From Melioribacter sp051488665 (lineage in GTDB: Bacteria; Bacteroidota; Ignavibacteria; Ignavibacteriales; Melioribacteraceae), in contig NZ_JBPSEG010000007.1 of the NCBI RefSeq assembly GCF_051488665.1, positions 84,639 through 148,638 of the forward strand: DNA of 64,000 nucleotides. Reading direction: 5' to 3'. Shown piece after piece: positions 55,163 to 62,872 of the stretch. Below the pieces are notes generated by a model. That model was not told the origin of the DNA. It searched no databases and saw nothing but the letters and a program-made list of their open reading frames with translations. How positions within the stretch are numbered: position 1 is the stretch's first letter; the number at the start of each line of letters is the position of its first letter. Position numbers and translations under genes: made by a program.

Positions 55163-57181
55163 TCAGCCGCCCTTGAGCGTTTTTTTCAGTTTTTCGATTT
55201 CGTCTCTCAGAAAAGCGGCGCGTTCGAATTCGAGGTCTTTTGCCGCCGCGTGCATCTCTTCGGTCATCTGTTCAATCAATTCTTTCTTCTGGTCGTCGGT
55301 CATATATTTAATTACCGGCTCTACGACTTTCAACATTGAAGCCTCGGCTGTTTCGCTCTCTTTTTTGCGGACGTCCGCAATCGAAGTGGAACTGAGAATT
55401 TCTTCCACGCTTTTATAAACCGTTTTTGGAGTGATGCCGTGTTTCTCGTTGTATTCCTGCTGAAGTTTTCTGCGCCGGTTTGTCTCGTCGATGGTTTTAC
55501 GCATCGATTCGGTAATAACGTCGGCGTACATAATAACCTTGCCGTTTACGTTCCTGGCGGTTCTGCCCGCAGTTTGCATTAGCGACCGCTCGCTTCTCAA
55601 AAAACCTTCCTTGTCGGCGTCGAGTATCGCAACGAGCGATACCTCGGGCAGGTCAAGTCCTTCGCGGAGAAGGTTTACTCCCACCAGCACGTCGAAGTCC
55701 CCGATGCGCAGGTCGCGTATGATTTCAACGCGTTCCAAAGCGTCGATATCGCTGTGAATATACCGGACTTTAATATTGAGTCTGTCGAGGTAGTCGGTCA
55801 AATCTTCTGCCATTTTTTTCGTAAGCGTAGTTACTAAAGTTCGTTCTTTCTTTTCAACGCGTTTTCTAATTTCGCCGATTAAATCGTCAATCTGACCGGT
55901 AACGGGACGCACTTCGATTTCCGGGTCGAGCAGTCCTGTGGGACGAATAATCTGTTCCACGTACGAGCCGCCGCTTTTTTCGAGTTCGTAGTCGCCAGGC
56001 GTAGCGCTGACGTAGATTACCTGATTAACGAGATTTTCGAACTCCTCGAATTTTAAAGGGCGGTTGTCGAGCGCCGACGGCAGTCGAAAGCCGTATTCAA
56101 CCAGAGTTTCTTTCCGTGAGCGGTCGCCGTTGTACATTCCTCTTATTTGAGGAATTGTAACGTGCGACTCGTCGATTATCAGGAGATAATCTTTTGGGAA
56201 ATAGTCGAAAAGGCAGTAGGGCCGCGAACCCGGCGGACGCCCGTCGATATGCCTCGAATAATTTTCGATTCCGGAGCAGTAACCGATTTCGCGCATCATT
56301 TCGATATCGAAACGCGTGCGCTGTTCGAGCCGCTGCGCCTCGACGTATTTTTCCTGCGACCAGAAATACTGAAGGCGTTCTTTCAATTCTTCTTCGATCG
56401 ATTTGATTGCGCGGTTGATTTGTTCTTTCGTAGTCACAAAATATTTGGCGGGATAGATCGGCGCGGAATCGACTTCTCTGATTGTGTCGCCTGTTATCGA
56501 ATCGATTACGGAAATCCGTTCTATTTCGTCGCCCCAGAATTCGACTCGAATGGCTTCTTCGTATTGATAAGCCGGAATGATTTCGATAACGTCGCCCCTC
56601 GCTCTGAAAGTTCCTCTCGAAAATTCGATATCGTTTCGCGTGTAATAAATGTCGATCAGATCGCGCATTAATTTTTTCCGGTTGATTTCCTGACCTTTTT
56701 TCAGGAATAAGATTTGCCGGGCGTACTCGTCGGGCGCGCCGATGCCGTAAATGCTCGAAACGCTGGCAACTATAATTACGTCGCGGCGTCCTTCGATTAA
56801 CGCGGTCGTTGCTTTCAGCCTCAGCCTGTCGATTTCCTCGTTGACAGAAAAATCTTTTTCAATGTAGAGGTCTCTTTTTACGACGTATGCTTCCGGCTGA
56901 TAATAATCGTAGTAACTGATGAAAAATTCGACGGCGTTATTGGGAAAGAACGATTTGAATTCAGAGTAGAGTTGAGCCGCGAGAGTTTTGTTGTGCGAAA
57001 TAATCAGCGTCGGTCGATTGACTTCTTTAATCACATTCGAAATGGTATAAGTTTTCCCGCTGCCGGTTACGCCGAGCAGCACCTGGTGTTTCAGTCCCTT
57101 ATTGAGACCCTCGACCAATTCCTTGATTGCCTTCGGCTGATCGCCTGAAGGTTGGTAATTGGAAACTAATTCAAAGTTCAT
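55163..57181 (-). CDS. uvrB: Excinuclease ABC subunit B
   Basis: UvrB is the damage-verification helicase of nucleotide excision repair. The 672-residue protein has Walker A GVTGSGKTYT (about 39-48), the beta-hairpin region YYDYYQPEAYVVKRDLYIEKDFSVNEEIDRLR, DESHVTIPQ, helicase motifs GVNLLREGLDLPEVSLVAILDADKEGFLRS and QTAGRTARN, and a C-terminal UVR domain (EQMTEEMHAAAKDLEFERAAFLRDEI). It is full length and convergent with the Memo gene, with 4 bp between stops. Confidence 0.97.
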   Translation of the reverse strand: MNFELVSNYQPSGDQPKAIKELVEGLNKGLKHQVLLGVTGSGKTYTISNVIKEVNRPTLIISHNKTLAAQLYSEFKSFFPNNAVEFFISYYDYYQPEAYVVKRDLYIEKDFSVNEEIDRLRLKATTALIEGRRDVIIVASVSSIYGIGAPDEYARQILFLKKGQEINRKKLMRDLIDIYYTRNDIEFSRGTFRARGDVIEIIPAYQYEEAIRVEFWGDEIERISVIDSITGDTIREVDSAPIYPAKYFVTTKEQINRAIKSIEEELKERLQYFWSQEKYVEAQRLEQRTRFDIEMMREIGYCSGIENYSRHIDGRPPGSRPYCLFDYFPKDYLLIIDESHVTIPQIRGMYNGDRSRKETLVEYGFRLPSALDNRPLKFEEFENLVNQVIYVSATPGDYELEKSGGSYVEQIIRPTGLLDPEIEVRPVTGQIDDLIGEIRKRVEKKERTLVTTLTKKMAEDLTDYLDRLNIKVRYIHSDIDALERVEIIRDLRIGDFDVLVGVNLLREGLDLPEVSLVAILDADKEGFLRSERSLMQTAGRTARNVNGKVIMYADVITESMRKTIDETNRRRKLQQEYNEKHGITPKTVYKSVEEILSSTSIADVRKKESETAEASMLKVVEPVIKYMTDDQKKELIEQMTEEMHAAAKDLEFERAAFLRDEIEKLKKTLKGG

Positions 57182-57183
57182 AT

Positions 57184-57531
57184 TCAGTTACGCGTCCTGA
57201 CTTCTGCGGCGTGGAAATAGCCGTCGTGCAGATGACCTCTCAAAGTTACTCTGTTTGTTACGTCCATGCCGGGCGGCAATGAAATCGGGCCGACGACTTT
57301 CATTTGAACGCCGGCTTTGTCTTCGACGTAGAAAACCGTACCGCCCGAAGCCTGGTCGGCAAAAAACCCTTTGTCGTGAATTACTTTTACAATTATATCC
57401 CTGTTTACGTTGCTGTTTTTGTCGAAGTCCGAAAAGAGTCCGAGGTCGTCTTTCGGACTGAAATAAGTAAAATAAAGGACCGCGATAACGGCAACGATCA
57501 TTACGGGTAATATTAATTTTTCTATTTTCAT
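57184..57531 (-). CDS. CcmE-like OB-fold membrane-anchored protein without the haem-binding tail
   Basis: The 115-residue protein has one N-terminal helix (about 7-24) and an OB-fold: SGGTVFYVEDKAGVQMKVVGPISLPPGM, TLRGHLHDGYFHAAEVRTRN. The last strand, 'G…DGxFHAxEV', is the end of the CcmE core, but the protein stops where CcmE continues to its HxxxY haem-binding segment. So it cannot carry haem in the usual covalent way. It may be a CcmE relative with another role or a general OB-fold protein. It lies two bases upstream of uvrB on the same strand. Confidence 0.65.
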   Translation of the reverse strand: MKIEKLILPVMIVAVIAVLYFTYFSPKDDLGLFSDFDKNSNVNRDIIVKVIHDKGFFADQASGGTVFYVEDKAGVQMKVVGPISLPPGMDVTNRVTLRGHLHDGYFHAAEVRTRN

Positions 57532-57861
57532 AAAAGACTTTCGTTCCGTTTAAATGAATTATAAATATATAAAATCTCTTTTGAAATGGGCAAATTAGCG
57601 CGGGGAATAATTTCCCGGATCGGTTTAATGCGGTTAATTCGCGTAACAAATGATTAAAAACAGAAGGATTAACGAAAGCGGATAAAGAAAATCATATAAT
57701 TTCATATTAACCCCGAAGGGGTGAAATTATTATAACAGAACAAAGTCAGCCCCGAAACCAAACCCCAAAGGGGTGAAATGATTGTAACAAATAACGCAAA
57801 TCCGAAATCAATCCCGAAGGGGTGAAATTTTTGTAATGCAAGAACCTATTACAAACAGAAA

Positions 57862-58022
57862 CCCCGAAGGGGTGACATAGCAATCACCGCAAAACCTTAT
57901 GTCACCCGTCCCGGGTTCTGTCTCTGTTGGATAATTCTGTGTCTATAGAAATATCAACCCTCCGGGTTTATGTTTTGCCCTGAGCAATAACCGGACGATA
58001 ATGAAATATGAAAAAAAATATT
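57862..58022. repeat. Long hairpin module, copy 1
   Basis: 161 bp. It starts with the palindrome, then GGGTGACATA pairs with TTATGTCACCC about 20 bases on, followed by CGTCCCGGGTTCTG, TCTCTGTTGGATAATTCTG, CAACCCTCCGGGTT and an A-rich end. Confidence 0.85.
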
Positions 58023-58099
58023 GAGCAAAGATTTTTACCACACACCAACCCCGCAGGGGTGGAATTATTATAATACAATAGCTCAGCCCTGGAACCAAA

Positions 58100-58260
58100 C
58101 CCCGCAGGGGTGACATAAGAATAACTGCAAAACCTTATGTCACCCGTCCCGGGTTCTGTCTCTGTTGGATAATTCTGTGTCTATAGTAATGTCAACCCTC
58201 CGGGTTTATGTTTTACCTGAACAAACGCCGGACGATTATGAAATAAAAAAAATATTTTTG
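58100..58260. repeat. Long hairpin module, copy 2
   Basis: 161 bp, nearly identical to copy 1. It has the same inverted GTGACATA/TATGTCAC arms and the same TCCCGGGTTCTGTCTCTG block, with scattered substitutions. Confidence 0.85.
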
Positions 58261-58455
58261 AGTAACAAATTTTTATGACCACCAATCCCGCCGCTAAGCA
58301 AAAACCCCGAAGGGGTGAAATGATTGTAACAAATATCGCCAATCCGAAATCAACCCCGAAGGGGTGGAATGATTGTAACACAACAGCTCAGCCCCGAAAC
58401 CAAACCCCGGAGGGGTGAAATAATTGTAACAAAGCATCCCTGCCGCTAAACCAAA

Positions 58456-58615
58456 CCCCGCAGGGGTGACATAGCAATCGCTGCGGAGCTTTATGTCATC
58501 CGTCCCGGGTTCTGTCTCTGTTGGATAATCCTGTGTCTATAGTTATGCCAACCCTCCGGCTTTATGTTTTGCCCGGAGCAATAGCCAGATGATAATGAAA
58601 TAAGAAAAAATATTT
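58456..58615. repeat. Long hairpin module, copy 3
   Basis: 160 bp. It is more diverged than copies 1 and 2; the right arm reads TTATGTCATCC, weakening the stem. A fourth module is cut short at 58764, next to the recombinase gene. Confidence 0.85.
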
Positions 58616-58867
58616 TATAGCAACGAAAATATATGACCCCCAAACCCCGCGGTGGTGAAATGATTGTAACGAGACAAACCGGGCAGACATCCAAACCCCG
58701 CAGGGGTGAAATAATTGTAACAAAGCATCCCTGTCGCTAAACCGAAACCCCCAGGGGTGACATATAAGCATCTGGGACTTTTTTTCTCTAGTTCCGGATT
58801 CAGGCTTTGGCAGATAAGAGTTTCCTTTGAGAAACTTGTCGACGGAGAATGCAAAAGGATTTCAATT

Positions 58868-59704
58868 CTAAATATTATCGAGTGGACTTTTTATTTTCTT
58901 AACGGAAAGGGGATTTATATGAGTATAAATTTGCGTTGTTGACAAGTGTTTGTGACCAAGCAATTCCTGTATAAATCTAATATCGGTGCCATTATCGAGA
59001 AGGTGGGACGCAAAACTATGGCGCAGAGTGTGAACCGAAACTTTTTTACGGATATTTGCTTTTTTTACAGCGCATTTAAAAATCTGTTGAATACTTCTAG
59101 CAGAATACTTGCCGCCTTTCTGTCCTTCGAACAAATAAACTTTCGGTTCATACTGCCGGAAATATTCCCTAAGCAATTCCAATAACTTTTCGGACAGCAT
59201 AACTATCCTGTCATTTTTGCCCTTTGAATTGACAACTTTTATTGTCATAGACGACGAGTCAATATCGCTTAACTTCAGATTAATCGCTTCGGAGATTCTT
59301 AATCCGCACGAATAAATTGTAGAAATAATTGCCTTATGTTTTAAATTGTCAATTGAGTCAATAATATTTTTAACTTCATTAGTAGTTAATACATTGGGTA
59401 AGCTGTTCGGTTTTTTCATTTTAATAAAAAAATCAAAATCCACATCTTTTTTTAGAACGTCAAAAAAGAGAAACCGCACGGATGCAAGGGCTTGTTTCAT
59501 TGATGAATAAGAATATTTTTTATTTTGGATAAGATAGTTAAAATAATCGAGCAAGATTTTCTGATTTAGATTGTTAATTTTTGACGAGATTAAATAATCA
59601 AGAAAAAGATTAAGGTGGTGCAGATATAATTTTTCTGTTCTGGGGGAATAATTTTTTAATCGCATCAGTTTTGAGTATTTATCAATCACTTCGGATTTTT
59701 TCAT
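58868..59704 (-). CDS. Tyrosine recombinase, integron-integrase-like
   Basis: The 278-residue protein has a SAM-like N-terminal core-binding domain (1-85) and a catalytic domain. The full catalytic set is present: R136 (CGLRISEA), K163, H225 and R228 (HTLRHS), H251 (LLGHKH), Y260 (TQIYTH). The end KIKSPLDNI resembles the 'SPLD.L' end of integron integrases. However, the roughly 20-35-residue insertion before the HxxR block that marks IntI is missing: LREYFRQYEPKVYLFEGQKGG runs straight on. It faces away from plus-strand cassettes, the layout of an integron platform. AGAGGG precedes the ATG. It is more AT-rich than the chromosomal genes. Confidence 0.9.
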   Translation of the reverse strand: MKKSEVIDKYSKLMRLKNYSPRTEKLYLHHLNLFLDYLISSKINNLNQKILLDYFNYLIQNKKYSYSSMKQALASVRFLFFDVLKKDVDFDFFIKMKKPNSLPNVLTTNEVKNIIDSIDNLKHKAIISTIYSCGLRISEAINLKLSDIDSSSMTIKVVNSKGKNDRIVMLSEKLLELLREYFRQYEPKVYLFEGQKGGKYSARSIQQIFKCAVKKANIRKKVSVHTLRHSFASHLLDNGTDIRFIQELLGHKHLSTTQIYTHINPLSVKKIKSPLDNI

Positions 59705-59818
59705 AGAGCCCTCTGTTATTTGAAAAAATCTTATACGTAATAACTTATTTTTTATGGTTATACTGTAATAAAAATAGCATTTTTAAAGAAAATATAAAAT
59801 ATTGCGTCAAGAATTATG
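59705..59818. other. Candidate attI/insertion point between recombinase and first cassette
   Basis: 114 AT-rich bases lie between the recombinase start and the G of the GTTCTCGG junction (59818-59825). In an integron the attI site would lie here, with crossover between G and TT. I could not recognise accessory integrase-binding repeats, so the call rests on position and on the cassette boundary match. Confidence 0.5.
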
Positions 59819-59858
59819 TTCTCGGCAATATGAAAAATAAAATTGGTAAATAAGAATG

Positions 59859-59864
59859 TATAAT
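59859..59864 (+). promoter_or_regulatory. TATAAT -10-like element inside cassette 1
   Basis: A perfect TATAAT lies 23 bases before the methyltransferase ATG, and GGAG (59873-59876) supplies a ribosome site. No clear -35 element is visible. A private promoter would let the methyltransferase be made wherever the cassette lands. Confidence 0.4.
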
Positions 59865-59887
59865 GTAATTTTGGAGAAAAAGATTAA

Positions 59888-60745
59888 ATGAAAACACAAC
59901 ATAAATTAATATTTGGCAATTCTATGAGTATGATAGAAATCCTAGATGAAAGTATTCATTTAATTATTACTTCTCCACCGTATTTTAACGCACCATTTGA
60001 CTACAAAGGACTTTTTGAAAATTACGACCAATATCTTGGCATGATTAGAAGAATGGCAAAAGAAGCATTCAGAGTTTTGCAAGAAGGAAGAATTTTTGCA
60101 TTAAACATTGACGATATGCTTGTAAATGGCGAAAAATATCCTATAACAGCCGATGCAATAAAAATTTTTCAAAATGTAGGATTTAGATACAGAGATAAAA
60201 TTGTATGGAAAAAACCCGACGGCTATTTACGAATAAGTAAGCGTAGCGGAGTATTATTGCAAAACCCTTATCCAATGTATTTTTATCCTGATAATCTTTT
60301 GGAAAGCATTGTTATTTTTCAAAAAGGGAAATTTAATTATCGCTCAATTCCAAAAGAAGTAAGGGAAAAATCAAAAATTGATAAAAAAGAATTTCAAAAT
60401 AACAATTGGCATAAAACTATTTGGGAAATAACAAATGTTTTACCTGGTTCAAAACTTGAAAAAGGAGTTGCAGCTTTCCCTGACGAATTACCTTACAGAC
60501 TAATAAAACTTTTTTCGTATGTTGGCGAAACAGTACTTGACCCATTCCTCGGTAGCGGAACAACAATGAAAGTAGCTAATCAATTAAACCGGAATTCAAT
60601 AGGCATTGAAATAATTAGAGATTTGGAAACAATTATAAGACAAAAAGTTAATTCCAATAATTTGGAAATTGTAGAAAGGGACAAGGGGAAATACAGATTT
60701 GTGACATTGGATTATATTGAAAAAAGAAAAAATGTGGTTAATTGA
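59888..60745 (+). CDS. DNA N6-adenine/N4-cytosine methyltransferase (beta class)
   Basis: The 285-residue enzyme has motif IV SPPY at 29-32 ahead of motif I DPFLGSGTT (218-226), the permuted order of the beta class. FRVLQEGRIFALNIDD and YRDKIVWKKPDGYLR are typical of this group, which includes DpnA-like enzymes and CcrM. It is the first gene of the cassette, so host DNA can be protected before the nuclease appears. The target sequence cannot be told. It overlaps or nearly overlaps the nuclease gene depending on that start. Confidence 0.92.
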   Translation: MKTQHKLIFGNSMSMIEILDESIHLIITSPPYFNAPFDYKGLFENYDQYLGMIRRMAKEAFRVLQEGRIFALNIDDMLVNGEKYPITADAIKIFQNVGFRYRDKIVWKKPDGYLRISKRSGVLLQNPYPMYFYPDNLLESIVIFQKGKFNYRSIPKEVREKSKIDKKEFQNNNWHKTIWEITNVLPGSKLEKGVAAFPDELPYRLIKLFSYVGETVLDPFLGSGTTMKVANQLNRNSIGIEIIRDLETIIRQKVNSNNLEIVERDKGKYRFVTLDYIEKRKNVVN

Positions 60746-60785
60746 TTTTATAAAAAAGATTTTTGAAAGCAGGAAATTAAAAAAT

Positions 60786-61865
60786 ATGAATATAACAGCA
60801 CAAATAACAGGAATTAAATACAATCCGAAGCTAACTGATGACTTAACAGTTTTTGATTTTAATAACTTTAATATCAATGAATTGCCTGCAAATTGTTTGA
60901 TAAATTATGATGGTTTTTCATTTGGATTGTCAAAATGGGTTTCGCCCAAAAGAACTCGTTCTTATCCTTACGAAAGAGTTTATAATACACTTGGAACTTC
61001 AAAACGAATAACGGTTATTCCCATTATCAAAGATGAGGGGAAAAAAGGCGACAGAGATTTTATCCAATGGGACACGATTTCATTAATGAGTTTACTTGAT
61101 GTTTTTGTAGTTTTTGCGTATTACAAAACAGCTGAAAAACATAAAACACGAGCTAACAAAATAACTAATCAACAGTTTGATAATGAGTTGGTAAAACAAA
61201 AAATATCCGAAATAAAAAACTATCATAGTTCCGCATTGCATTGGAATTTAAAAGAAATTAAAGAATCATTTCCTGATCTAATTCAAAAAGCAAAAACATC
61301 CTACAATACAATCAGAAAGCAATTAGCTGTTGAATTTCACAACGAACAAGGTATAGACAAATTTGCCAAACAATTTATCAATGGCGTAAAAGATTTTATG
61401 AAAACTTCACGACTAAAAGCACAAGAAGCCCAAAATCGTGAAATGCAGACTGTTCAACCAAAAGAAGCTTTATCAACATTAACCAAAGCGACCATAACAA
61501 TTGAAAATTATCTTGGCGGAAAATATTATTTCACTACCGATGAAATAAGAATTGAAAAAGACAAAATCTATTTAATTGAATCTAAACATTCAAAAAACTC
61601 AATTTTGCCAAGTATTGGCGATATAAAAGACGGATTACTTAAAATGATACTCTATACAAATCTTAAAAATGTATCAATAAATGACAATAATTACACGGCA
61701 ATTCCTGTGCTAAAATTAACTTCGTCAAAATTACCAACAGATATTTCTAAATCTGAAATTGAAACCAATACAGTTTTAAACAAAAGTCAAAAAGAAATAC
61801 TCAACAAATTGTTTGTGGAAGCCAACGAAAATGGATTTGAATTAATAATTGAAAAAACGGTATAA
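60786..61865 (+). CDS. Probable type II restriction endonuclease (PD-(D/E)xK-like)
   Basis: From ATG 60786 the product has 359 residues; a start at ATG 60732 would add 18 and overlap the methyltransferase by 14 bp. I prefer 60786 because AGGA lies about ten bases upstream and the protein then begins with a beta strand (MNITAQITGIKYN). D252…E265-S-K267 in TTDEIRIEKDKIYLIESKHSK fits a PD-(D/E)xK nuclease core. Its place between two DNA methyltransferases supports the role. No close named relative is recognised, so specificity is unknown. Confidence 0.75.
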   Translation: MNITAQITGIKYNPKLTDDLTVFDFNNFNINELPANCLINYDGFSFGLSKWVSPKRTRSYPYERVYNTLGTSKRITVIPIIKDEGKKGDRDFIQWDTISLMSLLDVFVVFAYYKTAEKHKTRANKITNQQFDNELVKQKISEIKNYHSSALHWNLKEIKESFPDLIQKAKTSYNTIRKQLAVEFHNEQGIDKFAKQFINGVKDFMKTSRLKAQEAQNREMQTVQPKEALSTLTKATITIENYLGGKYYFTTDEIRIEKDKIYLIESKHSKNSILPSIGDIKDGLLKMILYTNLKNVSINDNNYTAIPVLKLTSSKLPTDISKSEIETNTVLNKSQKEILNKLFVEANENGFELIIEKTV

Positions 61866-61867
61866 TA

Positions 61868-62710
61868 ATGATAAAAAGTCCATTAAGATATCCCGGCGGA
61901 AAAAGTAGAGCAATTAAGTTTATTACTCAATTAATACCAGAATTTAAAGAATACAGAGAACCATTTGTTGGCGGAGGTTCTGTATTTGTATATTTAAAAC
62001 AAAGATATCCAAATAGAAAATTTTGGATAAATGATATTTATGAAAATTTATATCTATTTTGGAAATATGCTAAAAAAGAACCTGAAAAATTAATCGAACA
62101 AATTCAATATTGGAAGAACAATACGACTAATGGGAAAGACTTGTTTAAATACTTGTCGGAAAATATTAATAATTTTAATGAACTTAAAAAGGCAGCTGCA
62201 TTTTTTGTTTTTAATAGAATAACTTTTTCCGGGACAACGGAAAGTGGCGGATTTTCCAATGCAGCTTTTAATAAACGATTTACGCAATCAAGTATTGAAA
62301 GAGTTAAAGCATTGTCTCAAATTTTGAACAATACAAAAATTACAAATTTTGATTATCAACAAGTAGTCGAAGAAGAAGGGGAAGATGTTTTTATTTTTCT
62401 TGACCCGCCTTATTACTCTGCCACAAAATCTGCTTTATACGGTAAAAATGGAAATCTTCATAAAACATTTGACCACGAACGATTTGCAGAAGTTCTAAAA
62501 AATACAAAACATAAATGGTTGATAACCTATGATGACAGCGAATACATAAGAGATTTGTTTTCTTTTGCTAATATTAGAGAATGGAATTTGACTTACGGTA
62601 TGAGAAATGTTGGAGACAATGGAAATCAAAAAGGTAAAGAATTATTTATTTCAAACTATTCAATATTAGATATAAAGGAAATCAAACAAAAATCATTATT
62701 TGAAGAATAA
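61868..62710 (+). CDS. Dam-family DNA adenine methyltransferase (alpha class)
   Basis: The 280-residue enzyme has SPLRYPGGKSRAIK (2-15), motif I EPFVGGGSVF (31-40) and motif IV DPPYY (179-183), the alpha-class order seen in Dam and M.DpnII. FNRITFSGTTESGGFSN matches the family's target-recognition surroundings. Two methyltransferases of different classes around one nuclease occur in DpnII-like systems and in type IIS systems with asymmetric sites. It begins 2 bp after the nuclease stop. Confidence 0.92.
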   Translation: MIKSPLRYPGGKSRAIKFITQLIPEFKEYREPFVGGGSVFVYLKQRYPNRKFWINDIYENLYLFWKYAKKEPEKLIEQIQYWKNNTTNGKDLFKYLSENINNFNELKKAAAFFVFNRITFSGTTESGGFSNAAFNKRFTQSSIERVKALSQILNNTKITNFDYQQVVEEEGEDVFIFLDPPYYSATKSALYGKNGNLHKTFDHERFAEVLKNTKHKWLITYDDSEYIRDLFSFANIREWNLTYGMRNVGDNGNQKGKELFISNYSILDIKEIKQKSLFEE

Positions 62711-62721
62711 GAAAAAAATAC

Positions 62722-62857
62722 TGCCGAGAACATTGTGTATAAGCAATGGCGGGTAAAATACTAAAATTCAAATGAATATGAATAAAATCAAAGTCGGAGC
62801 AAAAATAAAAGTAAATGCGGAAAATCCCACCACTGCTCATACACTTGTCCGTTAGCC
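62722..62857. other. attC-like recombination site
   Basis: 136 bp, within the size range of attC. The left end TGCCGAGAAC and the right end GTTAGCC give the AAC…GTT polarity of the RYYYAAC and GTTRRRY cores. Inside, GTGTATAAGCAATGGCGGG (62735-62753) can pair with CCCACCACTGCTCATACAC (62826-62844), 16 of 19 positions, around a 72-base loop. The mismatches and spacer leave unpaired bases as in folded attC. GTTAGCC departs from GTTRRRY at one position because it belongs to the next cassette. Confidence 0.7.
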
Positions 62858-62872
62858 ACAAGGTAAAGAAAA

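Larger units (their letters stand above)
57711..58764. repeat. Array of 13 CCCCGnAGGGG palindromic repeats
   Basis: Thirteen copies begin at about 57711, 57763, 57812, 57862, 58049, 58100, 58305, 58354, 58405, 58456, 58645, 58696 and 58748. The core CCCC(G/A)(A/C)AGGGGTG forms a short hairpin. Nine copies continue as GAAATNATTGTAACA or a close variant (spacing about 50 bp within runs); four continue as GACATA. The GACATA type at 57862, 58100 and 58456 each opens a longer module. Spacing is not constant and inter-repeat sequences are partly related, unlike CRISPR. Confidence 0.9.
57532..58867. other. Gene-free region holding a palindromic repeat array
   Basis: There is no coding frame I can support. 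Positions 57711-58764 are filled by repeats described separately. The flanks (57532-57710 and 58765-58867) show nothing beyond AT-rich sequence and the end of the recombinase gene. Confidence 0.7.
59819..62851 (+). mobile_element. Integron-like gene cassette 1 carrying a restriction-modification system
   Basis: The left boundary ATGTTCTCGGCA (59816-59827) is the exact reverse complement of TGCCGAGAACAT (62722-62733), which opens the attC-like site at the cassette's right end. In a circularised cassette these two pieces would come together as the complementary R' and R'' boxes of one attC. The right crossover is at the G of GTTAGCC (62851). The 3.03-kb unit has three ORFs and what looks like its own promoter. 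Most integron cassettes are under 1 kb with a single promoterless ORF. Confidence 0.65.

Noticed and set aside
57711..58764. CRISPR array
   Set aside because: Repeats are short hairpins at irregular spacing, the sequences between them are themselves related or repeated, and no cas gene is near.
57711..58764. Series of integron attC sites in the repeat array
   Set aside because: They lie on the 3' side of the recombinase, enclose no ORFs, and lack the AAC…GTT core polarity and long bulged stems seen at 62722-62857.
62722..62857. Ordinary rho-independent terminator
   Set aside because: The arms are 72 bases apart, imperfect, and not followed by a T run; the cassette-edge match explains the site better.
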